Source: Pleomorphovibrio marinus
Lineage (GTDB): Bacteria; Bacteroidota; Bacteroidia; Cytophagales; Cyclobacteriaceae
DNA: 64,000 bases
Direction: 5' to 3'
Assembly: GCF_003347495.1 (NCBI RefSeq)
Contig: NZ_QCXY01000005.1
Coordinates: forward strand, 124,001-188,000
The stretch's first letter is position 1, and each line of letters starts with the position of its first letter. This document shows, piece by piece, positions 8,849 to 17,530 of the stretch. The notes beneath the pieces are model-generated. The model was not told the origin of the DNA. It saw only the letters and a list, made by a program, of their open reading frames with translations, and did not search any database. Position numbers and translations under genes: made by a program.

Positions 8849-9583
8849 ATGAAAAAAAATACACTTATATTCCTCCTTATTTTGTTGTTTTCGGTAAATT
8901 CCATTTACGGACAGGATAGGTTAAATATTGAAATTTACGGGGGACCAACCTTTACGTACATGAGCTTCGAAAATCAACCTTCCGACCTTAGCTCTCCCCA
9001 TCAACCTTATCAAAAGTTAACCCTACACGGTGGGGTCAATTTCCTTCCCAGGATTTCTCCCAATTGGCAGCTTAGTATTCAGGCAGAAATGTTTGCTAGA
9101 TCTATTGCTATAGAAAACGCTCAAGGAACGGCAGGAGAAGGCATGCAGCACGTGGGACCTGCTTTTTACGAACTCCCTACCTTTGCCTTGGGTGCTAGAT
9201 ATACGAATGATTTCAAAAGCTGGGGCTTTTTTTTCCAACCTTCCGTGGGCATCTCCCTGTTGCCAATAGAAATGAGGGACCCTAATCCACTTCCAGAAAG
9301 TGTTTTTCCCTATTTCGAACGAACTTCCAGTTCCCCTAATCCAATAGGGTTGGGATTAAGAGCCGAACTCGGTGCAAAAAGGTATTTTCCAAGTAGAAAC
9401 TACTTTGTAATGGGAATAAGACATCACCAAGGTTTAATGGAAACCGACGAATATTCTCAGGTCAGTACTATTCCAGGGGAGCCCATGGTTGAGGTAATGG
9501 GCAATAGCCTATCCTCCTACACTGGTATCTTTATTGGATTTGGTTTTAATACGGATAATTGGAGGCCTAAAAGAACAAAATAA
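8849..9583 (+). CDS. Outer-membrane beta-barrel-like protein, unknown function
   Basis: 244 aa with a clear signal peptide (MKKNTLIFLLILLFSVNSIYGQ). The mature part alternates hydrophobic and polar residues in strands (IEIYGGPTFTYMSF, WQLSIQAEMFARSI, YFVMGIRHHQG, YTGIFIGFGFN) and looks like a small outer-membrane barrel of the PorT/OmpW-like kind common in Bacteroidota. I recognise no specific family. The C-terminus is basic (WRPKRTK) rather than ending in an aromatic residue. It lies 151 bases after the AraC gene, same strand. Confidence 0.6.
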   Translation: MKKNTLIFLLILLFSVNSIYGQDRLNIEIYGGPTFTYMSFENQPSDLSSPHQPYQKLTLHGGVNFLPRISPNWQLSIQAEMFARSIAIENAQGTAGEGMQHVGPAFYELPTFALGARYTNDFKSWGFFFQPSVGISLLPIEMRDPNPLPESVFPYFERTSSSPNPIGLGLRAELGAKRYFPSRNYFVMGIRHHQGLMETDEYSQVSTIPGEPMVEVMGNSLSSYTGIFIGFGFNTDNWRPKRTK

Positions 9584-9713
9584 TATCTAAGTCCGCTTTT
9601 TAGAATGGTTGGATTGGATTTCTTTGATAAGGTATCATGGCCAGTTTTAGACTTTATCGAAAAAATTTCTTCCTCTCTCAGAGGTTTGTTTTCCATCCCG
9701 CACTAAAAATCGA

Positions 9714-10862
9714 TTATTCTCCAAGAAATAGCTGAACCACACAAGAGGGACTGGGTATTTCGAAACTCTCGTTTGCATATTCAAGTTGCCCGGAGATGTC
9801 ATCTTGATGGAACACGGAAATTTGGTTGCTATGCATATTGGCAATGTATAGGAATTCCCCCCTGCTATCCACGCAAAAATTCCTGGGGTGACTCCCTTCA
9901 GTACTGATATGACCGGTATTGGTCAAGTCACCATTCAATGGGTTCACCTGAAAGATCGCCATATTATCCTGTCCCCTATTTGAGGCATATAACCATTTGC
10001 CATCCACAGACAAGTGAATATCCGCAGCAGTACTACCCTCCTTAGGAAGGGATGGCGACAGCATTTCCAGTCTACCGCTTGCCTTAAGGCTGCCATTTCT
10101 GGCATTAAAGCTATATTTGGCCACTGTGCTGCTGAGTTCCTCCACAGAATAAGCAACCGGTATAGTGGGGTGAAAAACAAAATGTCTTGGGCCTGCACCA
10201 GGTTGACTTTTCACCGACTTCCTTCTTGTCGGCTCAATGGAACCGGTCCTGTCATCCACTTCATAGATCAGGATCTTGTCCAGCCCCAGGTCAGAGGCAT
10301 AAACAAACTTCCCATCCGGAGAGCTGATCATAGAATGAGCGTGTGGTTTTTGCTGTCGTTCGGGATGAACACTGCTTCCTTCATGCTGTATTACCGAGGA
10401 AGCTCTGTGTAAGCCCCCGTCTTCCCTAACCTTGTAACTCGCAACATTTCCTCCTTGGTAATTTGACACAAAAACAACATCCCCATCTGGATCGACGCTA
10501 ATATGACAAGGGCTTTCCCCCATGGAGGACACTTCGTTGATTTTTGATAGGCTTCCTGTCAGGGAATTAATTTTATAAGTAATTATGCTGCCATTTTCAT
10601 CCCCATCTTCCATTCCTTCCCTAGCAGCTACATAGAGAAACTCGTTGCTGGGATGCAGGGCAATAAAGCTAGGATTAAGTTTGTCATCCACAGTCTGTAT
10701 CAACTCCAATGTCATGAAATGACGATCAAAGGAAACCACATATACCCCCTCACTGTCCTCTCCACCGAAAGTCCCAACATACCAAATTTCCTTATTTAAA
10801 GTCTGAGCAGATACTACAGTAAATAGGAAGGGAAAGGACAAAAGGATAATCAAAAGTCGCAT
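9714..10862 (-). CDS. Exported lactonase, 6-phosphogluconolactonase (YbhE) type
   Basis: 382 aa with a signal peptide (MRLLIILLSFPFLFTVVSAQ). The mature protein is a seven-bladed propeller of the YbhE lactonase family: YVGTFGGEDSEGVYV, LYVAAREG, VFVSNYQGGNVASY, HAHSMISSPDGKFVYASD, GPRHFVFHP and WLYASNRGQDN mark successive blades. Family members hydrolyse 6-phosphogluconolactone or other sugar lactones; because this one is exported it more likely acts on free aldonolactones. Third gene of a probable operon with the ceramidase-like hydrolase and the BASS transporter (38-base gap). Confidence 0.88.
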   Translation of the reverse strand: MRLLIILLSFPFLFTVVSAQTLNKEIWYVGTFGGEDSEGVYVVSFDRHFMTLELIQTVDDKLNPSFIALHPSNEFLYVAAREGMEDGDENGSIITYKINSLTGSLSKINEVSSMGESPCHISVDPDGDVVFVSNYQGGNVASYKVREDGGLHRASSVIQHEGSSVHPERQQKPHAHSMISSPDGKFVYASDLGLDKILIYEVDDRTGSIEPTRRKSVKSQPGAGPRHFVFHPTIPVAYSVEELSSTVAKYSFNARNGSLKASGRLEMLSPSLPKEGSTAADIHLSVDGKWLYASNRGQDNMAIFQVNPLNGDLTNTGHISTEGSHPRNFCVDSRGEFLYIANMHSNQISVFHQDDISGQLEYANESFEIPSPSCVVQLFLGE

Positions 10863-10900
10863 AGGGGATATAAAGGGATTTTATAGTGTCACCTTTAAAA

Positions 10901-11761
10901 CTAACCTTTATGAGCTTTGTTTGCAATAAAAATAACAAAAGCTGCAGTAATAAACATGATTAAACTGTATATGGCTACAGGAATGGTCATAGCTGAGTTG
11001 TTCAGCAAGGTGGCTGCAACCATGATCCCAAGGGTTCCATTTTGAATTCCAGACTCCACGGCAATACAAATCTGCTGTCGCTTGTTCAGCAAAAACACCT
11101 TGGCAAATAAATACCCCAACAACAAAGTCGTCAGATTGAGTGTCAATGTGGCTGGACCAGCAAGCTGGAAAAAGCTGACAAGGTTTTCCCTTTCCTTAAA
11201 AATAGCCGCAAATACAATTAATGAAAAGAAAACAGCAGAGGCTATCCGTACTGGGCGGTCGGCTTTCCGGGAGAGGATAGGCAACCTACTTTTTAGAAAC
11301 ATGCCTATGGAAACCGGGATAAGGGTCACTCCCATGATCTGAAGGATAGTTTCCCCCACCGGAAGAGTTACACTTCCCTCCTCTCCAAAATGAACAATCG
11401 CCAAATTCACAATTAGGGGAATACTTAGGATGGTAACAAATGAACTAATGGCGGTAAGGCTAATAGAAAGTGCTGTATCCCCCTTGGAAAGGTGGGTGAT
11501 CAGGTTGGAGGTGGGTCCCCCGGGACAGGCAGCCAGTATCATAATACCCACCGCCATGGCACCTTCCAAATTGAAAACATAAACCAGAAAAAATCCAAAT
11601 AGCGGCAAAAGGAGTAATTGGTTAATCAATCCCAAAATCATGGCTTTTGGGTAAATAATCACGTTCTTAAAGTCCTTTAAGGAAAGGGTGAGCCCCATCC
11701 CCAACATAATAAATGCCAAAGCCAAGGGTAAAAATACCGCTGTCAACACGCTTTGTTCCAT
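10901..11761 (-). CDS. Bile acid:sodium symporter (BASS) family transporter
   Basis: 286 aa, very hydrophobic, about nine or ten membrane spans. The family signature is seen in LAACPGGPTSNLITHLSKGDTALS (unwound helix region) and in ESGIQNGTLGIMVAATLL near the C-terminus, the crossing-helix pair that holds sodium. BASS proteins move organic anions (bile acids, pyruvate, pantoate and others) with sodium; the substrate here is unknown. Sits between the ceramidase-like gene (24-base gap) and the lactonase (38-base gap), same strand, so probably cotranscribed. Confidence 0.92.
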   Translation of the reverse strand: MEQSVLTAVFLPLALAFIMLGMGLTLSLKDFKNVIIYPKAMILGLINQLLLLPLFGFFLVYVFNLEGAMAVGIMILAACPGGPTSNLITHLSKGDTALSISLTAISSFVTILSIPLIVNLAIVHFGEEGSVTLPVGETILQIMGVTLIPVSIGMFLKSRLPILSRKADRPVRIASAVFFSLIVFAAIFKERENLVSFFQLAGPATLTLNLTTLLLGYLFAKVFLLNKRQQICIAVESGIQNGTLGIMVAATLLNNSAMTIPVAIYSLIMFITAAFVIFIANKAHKG

Positions 11762-11785
11762 GGTTATTCAGGTTTAAGAGTAAAA

Positions 11786-13339
11786 TTATTTTAACCTTTG
11801 GAGCAATCCAAGTACCTCCCTATGTATAATCGGGGCAGTTTCTGGACCCAGGGAATTAACTTCGCCATAGGGAGCCTTTTCATTTCCATAGGTATATGGG
11901 GGTTTTTCATCCCATTGGCTCTTTGGAACAATATAGCCAATCATATCATTAGACATACCGGAAAAAAACCTAAAGCTTCCCGGCATTTGTGACCTTATAT
12001 CCGGTACTTCTACAGGTTTAATATCGTAGTCAGCTCCTTCAGGTGACTCTATTCCTCCATTTAAAATCTCCGGGTACAATTCACCGGGTACATGTACAAA
12101 AGTCGCAGGGCCAAGGGACCAAACGGCTACTTCTGACCTTATTTTTCCCCAGCCTGTAAGCCCTCTGTCAAATATCCCTACCAAGGCAGCTAATCGAAAT
12201 AGGGGATTGTCCAAAGGCAATGTTACAGTTTTGGTAAAAAGCGATATATTGGCTTTTCTGGTTTCCACCATTCCACTTGCCATGGCTTCAAAAGATATCT
12301 TTGCCAATGCCAAGCCCTGGGCATTCACCTTTTCCACACTGGTTCCCAACAAGGTATCTCCTTTATAAGGGTGGACAATAGGATGGTCTGGCCTAGTGGT
12401 CATCAACCCACCCACGGCTCCATTCATGAAGATTGCTACACCTCCCAAGCCCTCATGAATAATGGAGTCCCCAAGTTGGATGCCGTTTTCCATATATTCC
12501 CGCCAATAATGGGGGAAATCAGAGCTAATTCTTGTATTGCCTGCCCAAAACGTCTCGGGATGGTTCCCCCAGTTCAAGATACTGCCCAAAGTCTTATTAG
12601 AATCAACCGATAACACTTGCATCACTCTGATGCCAGCATCAAATACCTGAGGCATACGGGTGTCACCTACCAAGGGTAATGCCTCCGACCCATTCTTGGC
12701 AAATCTAAAATAAGCCGGTTCGAGATTCTCCAGCGCAAGTGCCAAAGAGGTTTCTATCCCTTGAAAAACCTGCTCCAAATAATTTGGATCTACCCCGCTT
12801 TTCCATGGCTTTGGCCCCCACATTCCCATCAAATCAGGGGAAGAATGCACATGGGTGCTAGAAATGATAAGATGGTCCAAGCCGAGTTTTTGCTGAACCC
12901 TTTTACGCATGGTGATAAGGTCATCATGCAAAAACCCAATCATATCCAACACACAAAACCCAATGGTAGAATTTCCGTCCTGAAGAACCATACACCTGCT
13001 CCATAGGGGATCATTTACCCCGGAGGCAGGCCTGTTTTGATGAAACCCCGCTAGCCAGACGGCATCAAAAACACCGTTTCCGTTCAAGTCATTAAACGTA
13101 TCCCCTTCAGAGGGGAGATACCTTGCGTTTCCTTCCACATCCATCCAAGTGTCGAAAGAGCTAGGGGTAATGTCAACCTTCGCAAATCCGGCTTTCATCT
13201 CTCCCTCCCTTTCTCCTTTTAATTCCAGATCCAACTTATACCCGGGGTGTCTGTCCCTCAATTGAAGCCAGGAATAAGTAATAAAAACCAAAACTAACAA
13301 CCCCAATACCACCAAGGCAATTTTTACTCCCCTTATCAT
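11786..13339 (-). CDS. Membrane-anchored neutral-ceramidase-like hydrolase
   Basis: 517 aa with one N-terminal membrane segment (residues about 7-23) and an exported domain. AGFAKVDITPS opens the neutral/alkaline ceramidase fold. STHVHSSPD (His163, His165) and NWGNHPETF match the zinc-binding histidines. The nucleophile segment of true ceramidases (GDVSP-like) reads NGAVGGLMTTR here, so ceramide hydrolysis should not be assumed. An insert with DLNGNGVFD (about 84-92) resembles an EF-hand or dockerin-type calcium loop. Heads a probable operon with a BASS transporter and a lactonase. Confidence 0.75.
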   Translation of the reverse strand: MIRGVKIALVVLGLLVLVFITYSWLQLRDRHPGYKLDLELKGEREGEMKAGFAKVDITPSSFDTWMDVEGNARYLPSEGDTFNDLNGNGVFDAVWLAGFHQNRPASGVNDPLWSRCMVLQDGNSTIGFCVLDMIGFLHDDLITMRKRVQQKLGLDHLIISSTHVHSSPDLMGMWGPKPWKSGVDPNYLEQVFQGIETSLALALENLEPAYFRFAKNGSEALPLVGDTRMPQVFDAGIRVMQVLSVDSNKTLGSILNWGNHPETFWAGNTRISSDFPHYWREYMENGIQLGDSIIHEGLGGVAIFMNGAVGGLMTTRPDHPIVHPYKGDTLLGTSVEKVNAQGLALAKISFEAMASGMVETRKANISLFTKTVTLPLDNPLFRLAALVGIFDRGLTGWGKIRSEVAVWSLGPATFVHVPGELYPEILNGGIESPEGADYDIKPVEVPDIRSQMPGSFRFFSGMSNDMIGYIVPKSQWDEKPPYTYGNEKAPYGEVNSLGPETAPIIHREVLGLLQRLK

Positions 13340-13833
13340 AACAGTTGTGATTTAAAATGACACAATATAAGGGGTTTTTACATTTTTAGGCTTTTTTATT
13401 TCACCAAAATTTACTTTTGTTATTTTTGGACTAATTTAGTAAATCCTATTTCAGTCTTTACCCCTACCTAATCAATCGATGGGGAATTCTGTCTATTGGG
13501 TCATTGATTAGAGAAGTCCAAACTCCTCCCAAATTGTGTAATCTACTTTCAAATAATTCAACAAGGACGATATCGAGTAAAACGCAGGACGAGACATTCA
13601 TCACCTGCCAAGTTATGGCCGCTATAAATCAATTAATAAAAGAACGTATGATATCGAGCCTGCCTACCGGACAAGCAGGGCATGAGGAGCACGTCACACG
13701 GGGATGCCACCCCGTATAGCTACTGGGCTATCAGGGAGTTGCGAGATTCTCCCGAACCAAGTTCCCCGATCCCGATAGCTACTGGATGGGGCAGGCAGTC
13801 AGATATGGCCTTTAAAAAGCAAATTATAATCGT
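13340..13833. other. Intergenic region holding a repeat copy
   Basis: No convincing gene in these 494 bases. The left part (13340-13560) is AT-rich and divergent from the ceramidase-like gene. The right part (13648-13833) is repeat copy A. A weaker stretch at about 13568-13647 carries similar pieces (TATCGAG, then ATGGCC and an AT-rich tail ending in CGT before ATG) and may be a decayed tandem unit. Confidence 0.6.
13648..13833 (+). repeat. Dispersed modular repeat, copy A
   Basis: Starts ATGATATCGAGCC and ends directly at the ATG of the gene at 13834 with GGCCTTTAAAAAGCAAATTA. Shares GAGCACGTCACAC and TTGCGAGATTC with the copies at 28369 and 62332. Contains a palindromic insert GCCTGCCTACCGGACAAGCA after the ATCGAG start and a second GC-rich palindromic block (around 13700-13795). 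Confidence 0.85.
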
Positions 13834-15096
13834 ATGAAGAGAAGAAAATTTATCCGCCAATCCCTTGGAATGGGATTGGGATTGGCTACCTCACCCATGT
13901 GGATTCCCCACCAAGGTGTGCCGGTACCCAAAAAAATTACCGATGGGGCTTCCGCCTATTGGTTCGGATATTACGATAAGTTTCAAGTGGATCCCAGTGG
14001 CAGGTATGCCCTTGGATGCAAGGTGGGTTTTGAAGGAAGGTCCCCACAGGCGAAAGACACCCTAGAAATTGGGTTAATCGACCTTGAAAGGGAAAATAAG
14101 TGGACCAAATTAGGTAATTCCAGTGCTTGGGGATGGCAACAATCCTGTATGTTGCAATGGATACCAGGATCTAATACGGAAGTAATTTGGAATGATAGAG
14201 AAGGTAGCGACCACATAAGTCGCATCCACAATGTGAAAACTGGGGAAGAGCGAACCTTGCCCAAACCTATTTATGCCTTGGCCCCAAACGGAAAATTTGC
14301 CATTGGCACTGCATTCAATCGTATCCAGAACCTCAGGCCAGGATATGGCTATGTGGGCATACCTGACCCCTTCAAAGCTACAAAGGCCCCGGAAGAAATT
14401 GGACTCTATAAAATGGACTTACAGAGTGGTGATCACCAGCAATTGCTGAGTATAGCCGATATGGCAGAGATGGATCATTTGGGAGAGGACGTTTCAGACA
14501 ATTGGCATTGGTTCAACCACCTATTGGTAAGTCCTGATAGTAAGCGCTTACTGTTTCTCCACAGGTGGAGGCCTGAGCTTTTGGAACCGCAGGTGATGGC
14601 CAGGACAGGCTTTGTGACCCGGATGATCACAGTAGACGCTGATGGAAGGAACCGCTACGTTGCCGATCCTTCCGGCAACAGCTCCCATTTTGTATGGAGA
14701 GATCCCAAACATATTTTCGTTTGGACCAAACCCCTAGGCAAAGAAACGGGGTTTTGGCTATTGGAGGACCAATCAGAAAACATGCACATAATCGGAAAAG
14801 AAACCATGACAGGAAATGGGCACAACACCTATGTGCCAAATACCAACAAGGAATGGGTCTTAAATGATACTTACCCCAACAAGGACAGGAAAATAACACT
14901 TTACCTCTACCATATCCCCACCAAAAAACAAGTAATCCTCGGAAAATTCTATTCTCCTGAATCCTATTTCGGGGAGTGGCGCTGCGACTTGCACCCGAGA
15001 TGTGACCAGACTGGACAGCGTGTATTCTTTGACAGTACCCATGAAGGTAGCAGGCAGATGTATTATATCGACATCCATGGAATAGTGGGTACTTGA
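13834..15096 (+). CDS. Exported TolB/WD40-like beta-propeller protein
   Basis: 420 aa. The N-terminus MKRRKFIRQSLGMGLGLATS has a twin-arginine-like signal, so the protein is probably exported folded. The body repeats propeller-type blades (YYDKFQVDPSGRYALG, MLQWIPGSNTEVIWND, HLLVSPDSKRLLFLHRWRP, HFVWRDPKHIFVWTKP, GEWRCDLHPRCDQTGQRVFF). It resembles the oligogalacturonate-lyase/TolB-like propeller group found near sugar-degrading genes in Bacteroidota. No confirmed catalytic residues; function unknown. Repeat copy A ends at its start codon. Confidence 0.65.
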   Translation: MKRRKFIRQSLGMGLGLATSPMWIPHQGVPVPKKITDGASAYWFGYYDKFQVDPSGRYALGCKVGFEGRSPQAKDTLEIGLIDLERENKWTKLGNSSAWGWQQSCMLQWIPGSNTEVIWNDREGSDHISRIHNVKTGEERTLPKPIYALAPNGKFAIGTAFNRIQNLRPGYGYVGIPDPFKATKAPEEIGLYKMDLQSGDHQQLLSIADMAEMDHLGEDVSDNWHWFNHLLVSPDSKRLLFLHRWRPELLEPQVMARTGFVTRMITVDADGRNRYVADPSGNSSHFVWRDPKHIFVWTKPLGKETGFWLLEDQSENMHIIGKETMTGNGHNTYVPNTNKEWVLNDTYPNKDRKITLYLYHIPTKKQVILGKFYSPESYFGEWRCDLHPRCDQTGQRVFFDSTHEGSRQMYYIDIHGIVGT

Positions 15097-15191
15097 GAGT
15101 AATAACAGTACCGTTTATAAAATCACCATTTTTCTTTCTAAAAGTACCATAACCTACCTTAGGTAACCCATTAAATTTGGGGTATTAGGTT

Positions 15192-15965
15192 ATGGACTAC
15201 ATCGTAATAGGTATTGTGGCGTTTCTCGCCTCCATTCTCACCTTCTTTTCCGGTTTCGGATTAGGTACAATTCTTACCCCTGCCTTTATCCTATTCTTTC
15301 CAGTGGATCTTTCCATTGCGCTTACTGGGGTAGTGCACTTTTTGAACAATCTCTTCAAACTTTATTTGGTGGGTATGCTTGCTGACAAATCCATCCTGAT
15401 TCGATTTGGAATACCAGCGGTTTTGGCGGCATTCCTGGGAGCCGGGTTACTACTTCTTCTTACAGATTTGCCAGCTCTATTTAGCTATGAATTTTGGGGG
15501 CGAACATTTGAAGTCAGCCCATTGAAATTTGTCATTTCCCTACTACTTGTAGTTTTTGCATTCCTAGACCTCATCCCCAAATTACATTCCCTAAATATCA
15601 AGTCAAAGCATTTGCCAGTAGGGGGAATGCTTTCTGGATTTTTTGGAGGTATTTCTGGTCACCAGGGAGCCTTAAGGTCCGCATTCCTCATAAAAGCAGG
15701 TCTATCCAAAAGCACATTTATCGCAACCTCTGTTGTGATATCCAGCTTTATCGATTTTACGAGAATTTCCGTTTATGCAACCCGGTTTATCTCCTCAGGT
15801 TTGCAAGATAATATACCCTTGCTGGCAACATCTACCCTTGCAGCATTTTCCGGTGCCTACTTGGGAAGTAAACTATTAAAAAAAGTAACCCTTCCATTTG
15901 TCCAAAAACTAGTAGCCATCATGCTGCTACTCATTGCTGTGGCTCTTGGGTTGGGATGGATATAA
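15192..15965 (+). CDS. TSUP (TauE/SafE) family permease
   Basis: 257 aa, hydrophobic throughout, about eight membrane spans in two similar halves. The N-terminal half has FFSGFGLGTILTPAF and the second half GGMLSGFFGGISGHQGALRSAFL, the glycine-rich repeats of the TauE/SafE family, which exports or imports sulfur-containing organic anions. The substrate is unknown. It is followed by repeat copy B and then the efflux operon. Confidence 0.88.
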   Translation: MDYIVIGIVAFLASILTFFSGFGLGTILTPAFILFFPVDLSIALTGVVHFLNNLFKLYLVGMLADKSILIRFGIPAVLAAFLGAGLLLLLTDLPALFSYEFWGRTFEVSPLKFVISLLLVVFAFLDLIPKLHSLNIKSKHLPVGGMLSGFFGGISGHQGALRSAFLIKAGLSKSTFIATSVVISSFIDFTRISVYATRFISSGLQDNIPLLATSTLAAFSGAYLGSKLLKKVTLPFVQKLVAIMLLLIAVALGLGWI

Positions 15966-15987
15966 GCAAAGATGATTACTCAAAGAT

Positions 15988-16149
15988 ATGAAATCGAGCC
16001 TGCCTACCGGACAGGCAGGTATGACACAGGCGAAAAATACTGGGATGCCCCCCCGATAGTTATGGGGGCCATTGGGGCTACCGGGGAGATGCATGATTGC
16101 GCATGCCTGACGACAGGAAGGTGTGACTGCTAAAATTTACCTTTAAAAC
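15988..16149 (+). repeat. Dispersed modular repeat, copy B
   Basis: Begins ATGAAATCGAGCCTGCCTAC with the complete palindrome CCTGCCTaccggacAGGCAGG, continues with a GC-rich block, and ends TTTACCTTTAAAAC directly at the ATG of the TolC-family gene (16150). It is the most diverged copy: only the start, the palindrome and the CCTTTAAAA tail are clear. Confidence 0.7.
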
Positions 16150-17529
16150 ATGATACAAACTAACCCAAAACCTTTCCTTCTCCGCCGCCTTTTATTGATC
16201 GCCTGGCTAGGAACCTTTCCTATATTGGAGGGATTAGCCCAGGTTTCCCTAAAGGAATTGTTGGAGATCAGCCTCGAGCATTATCCGGAACTGGAGGCAA
16301 AAAGGCTGGAATCCGAGGCTGCCAAAAGCCAAGTCGCTTATGAGCGAACAGACTTCGTCCCAAAACTCAATGCCTCCTACCAGGCAAACTATGCCACCTC
16401 CAACAACATTACTGGAATGTTTTTACCAGGCCAAGTCATGCCGATAAGTGGGCCTCCCTCCATTGAAAATACCAATGATATGGTGTATGGAAGTGCAGCT
16501 GCCCTGCTAATGCATTGGTCCCCTATCACTTTTGGTAAAAGAAGCAGTAGGATACAATCCGCCCGTGAAGGGCAAGCCCTTACTGATGCCAACCAAGAAT
16601 TAACTGAATTTGAGCACCAAATCAGGTTTGTACAGGCTTATCTGGAATTTTGGGAAGCTAAATCCCGGCAAGTGGCTTTAGAAAAAGACCTGGAGCGGTA
16701 TACCTTTAACCTGAAACTGTCCAGGTCACTGGTCTTGAACGGTATTAGGCCCGGGGTAGACTCGGCACAATACCGCACCCTAAGGGCAAAATCATCGATT
16801 GCTGTATTGAAAGCCAAAAATGAAACCATCTCAAAAGCCGAGCGGGTAAAGGAACTTTTGGGCACCGAAGATTGGCAACAAACCACCGATCCCGGGTTAG
16901 AGGAAGTCATCCGTGTTTTTCCTCATCAGCCTTCCCATTTACACCCTTTATTGGCAAGGCAACAACAAAATACCGCTTTTGCGCAAGCCGAAAAAACCCG
17001 TTTTTCCCGGGATATCCTTCCTGATTTCCTGATTTGGGGTACAGGGTTCGCAAGAGGATCGGCCATCAACTTTGACGGCACTTTTGACCGGCCGGAGGAC
17101 GGGTTGAGTTTTTCCAGGTATAATTATGGCCTGGGGTTTCAGATCAGCTTCCCACTGCTTCAGTTTGCCCAAAACAGGCATCAAGTGCGAAAGCAGGCCT
17201 ATAAGGTGGCGGCCTCTGAGGCCTATGAAAGACAAGTGGAATTAGCCATCGACAAAGAAATGGCCATTGCCATGGCTACTTTAGAAAACGCCATGGAGGC
17301 GGCCCAGCTAAGTCCCGATTATGTACAGGATGCTGATTTTGTCTACCAAGCCCTGCAGGCACGCTATGATGCTGGCCTGATCAATTTGAGTGAATTGCTT
17401 CAAGGACAATTTGACCTGGCTTCCGCAGAGGCAGAGGATATCCAAATCCGCTCAGAAATGTGGAAAGCATTGCTCTACTATGCGGCAGTTAATGGCAATT
17501 TAGAACTCTTCATCCAATTCCTGAATTAA
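16150..17529 (+). CDS. TolC-family outer-membrane efflux protein
   Basis: 459 aa with a signal sequence (hydrophobic residues about 11-30, ending GLAQ). Long heptad-like helices with two homologous OEP halves (YPELEAKRLESEAAKSQVAYERTDF and, later, RYDAGLINLSELLQGQFDLASAE) are typical of TolC trimers, which form the outer-membrane duct of tripartite efflux pumps. First gene of an operon: its stop is one base before the ATG of the RND pump, and repeat copy B abuts its own start. Confidence 0.93.
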   Translation: MIQTNPKPFLLRRLLLIAWLGTFPILEGLAQVSLKELLEISLEHYPELEAKRLESEAAKSQVAYERTDFVPKLNASYQANYATSNNITGMFLPGQVMPISGPPSIENTNDMVYGSAAALLMHWSPITFGKRSSRIQSAREGQALTDANQELTEFEHQIRFVQAYLEFWEAKSRQVALEKDLERYTFNLKLSRSLVLNGIRPGVDSAQYRTLRAKSSIAVLKAKNETISKAERVKELLGTEDWQQTTDPGLEEVIRVFPHQPSHLHPLLARQQQNTAFAQAEKTRFSRDILPDFLIWGTGFARGSAINFDGTFDRPEDGLSFSRYNYGLGFQISFPLLQFAQNRHQVRKQAYKVAASEAYERQVELAIDKEMAIAMATLENAMEAAQLSPDYVQDADFVYQALQARYDAGLINLSELLQGQFDLASAEAEDIQIRSEMWKALLYYAAVNGNLELFIQFLN

Positions 17530-17530
17530 T

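Noticed and set aside
11786-13339. True neutral ceramidase
   Set aside because: The zinc histidines are present but the catalytic-Ser loop of ceramidases is not, so only the fold family is called.
13412-13419. TACTTTTG as a promoter for the propeller gene
   Set aside because: It matches the -7 consensus but lies over 400 bases from the gene and lacks a -33 partner.
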